Assembly: GCA_016187935.1 (NCBI GenBank)
Contig: JACPIU010000011.1
Location: forward strand, 1-64,000
Length of the DNA: 64,000 nt
Direction of reading: 5' to 3'
Origin: Bdellovibrio sp.
Lineage (GTDB): Bacteria > Bdellovibrionota > Bacteriovoracia > Bacteriovoracales > Bacteriovoracaceae
A program made the position numbers and the translations under genes. Below the pieces are notes generated by a model, which saw only the letters and a program-made list of their open reading frames with translations, did not search any database and was not told the origin of the DNA. Shown piece after piece: positions 63,836 to 64,000 of this stretch. Numbering within the stretch: the stretch's first letter is position 1; each line of letters opens with the position of its first letter.

Positions 63836-64000
63836 ATGGAGCAACTACTTCAGCTTATTCAAAGTAATATCCATTACGCTCACTGGATCATTTTTGGATC
63901 TTTACTGTCTGCTGGGTTTAACATTCCGGTTTCGGAAGATGCCATGCTTTTTGTTTCTGCCTGGTTGGCCAGTGAAAATCCTCAATATTTTTGGCATCTG
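63836..64000 (+). CDS. DedA-family membrane protein (5' part only)
   Basis: 55 codons from the ATG at 63836 (AAGG 7 nt upstream) to the right edge. HWIIFGSLLSAGFNIPVSEDAMLFVSAWLA is the DedA/VTT N-terminus with the conserved Gly-x-x-x-P(I/V)-(S/P)-E-D/E segment, here FNIPVSEDA. DedA proteins act as flippase-like or proton-linked membrane proteins. The rest is outside the window. Confidence 0.75.
   Translation, partial: MEQLLQLIQSNIHYAHWIIFGSLLSAGFNIPVSEDAMLFVSAWLASENPQYFWHL

Noticed and set aside
1-64000. tRNA or rRNA genes
   Set aside because: None noticed by eye; a covariance-model scan would be needed to be certain.

Overview
The window (about 40% GC by eye, dense genes, long one-strand operons) looks like chromosomal or integrated-element DNA of a Gram-negative bacterium. 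Lipoproteins, signal peptides, a beta-barrel, an RHS protein, a TIGR02147-type regulator, an HD-GYP protein and 'SGGGD' secreted proteins point to Bdellovibrionota or a related former deltaproteobacterial lineage. That placement is inference; there is no rRNA or tRNA here to test it.

Region 1 (1-6606, all minus): part of a conjugative type IV secretion operon. In transcription order it holds a zinc-ribbon protein, a 37-codon mini-gene, a small protein, a large lipoprotein, VirB2/TrbC-like pilin, VirB3-like, VirB4 ATPase, VirB5/TrbJ-like and a VirB6/TrbL-like protein cut by the left edge. Region 2 (6762-13324): a complete type V CRISPR-Cas locus. It has a 17-repeat array, leader, and a tightly overlapping operon cas12-cas4-cas1-cas2. 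The 898-aa effector has an intact RuvC site and zinc ribbon, but I cannot place it confidently in a named subtype. Three short GTGACGA-N4/5-TCGTCAC palindromes lie on each side of the locus.

Region 3 (13399-19457, plus): a sigma-54 promoter drives an operon of an NtrC-type response regulator, a small secreted protein ending RGGICIEV, a family 5 peptide-binding protein, a YcaO-domain enzyme and a hybrid histidine kinase. It reads as a regulated peptide-modification or peptide-sensing cassette and is the most unusual gene combination after the Cas12 locus. Region 4 (19562-29171): a beta-barrel gene, then (minus) a poly-Gly lipoprotein, a 2713-aa secreted RHS protein with a C-terminal HEYGH metallopeptidase domain, and a small secreted protein that may be its immunity partner.

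Region 5 (29624-44569): mixed accessory and regulatory genes. They include a frameshifted DUF5680 gene, an HD-GYP protein, a methyltransferase, a STAS protein, an XRE regulator, an HU/IHF protein and a STAS-like/GHKL pair lacking a normal start. A three-gene AraC-PPOX-YciI cassette occurs twice (34499-36187 and 39141-40827).

Region 6 (44706-64000): a stress and envelope-carbohydrate block. A USP, P-type ATPase and Ca2+/cation exchanger operon sits next to a giant cyclic beta-1,2-glucan synthase. These are followed by a trehalose operon (membrane-anchored OtsA, OtsB, MarR), a GH15 enzyme, a small membrane protein and the start of a DedA protein. Together they suggest responses to osmotic and ionic stress.
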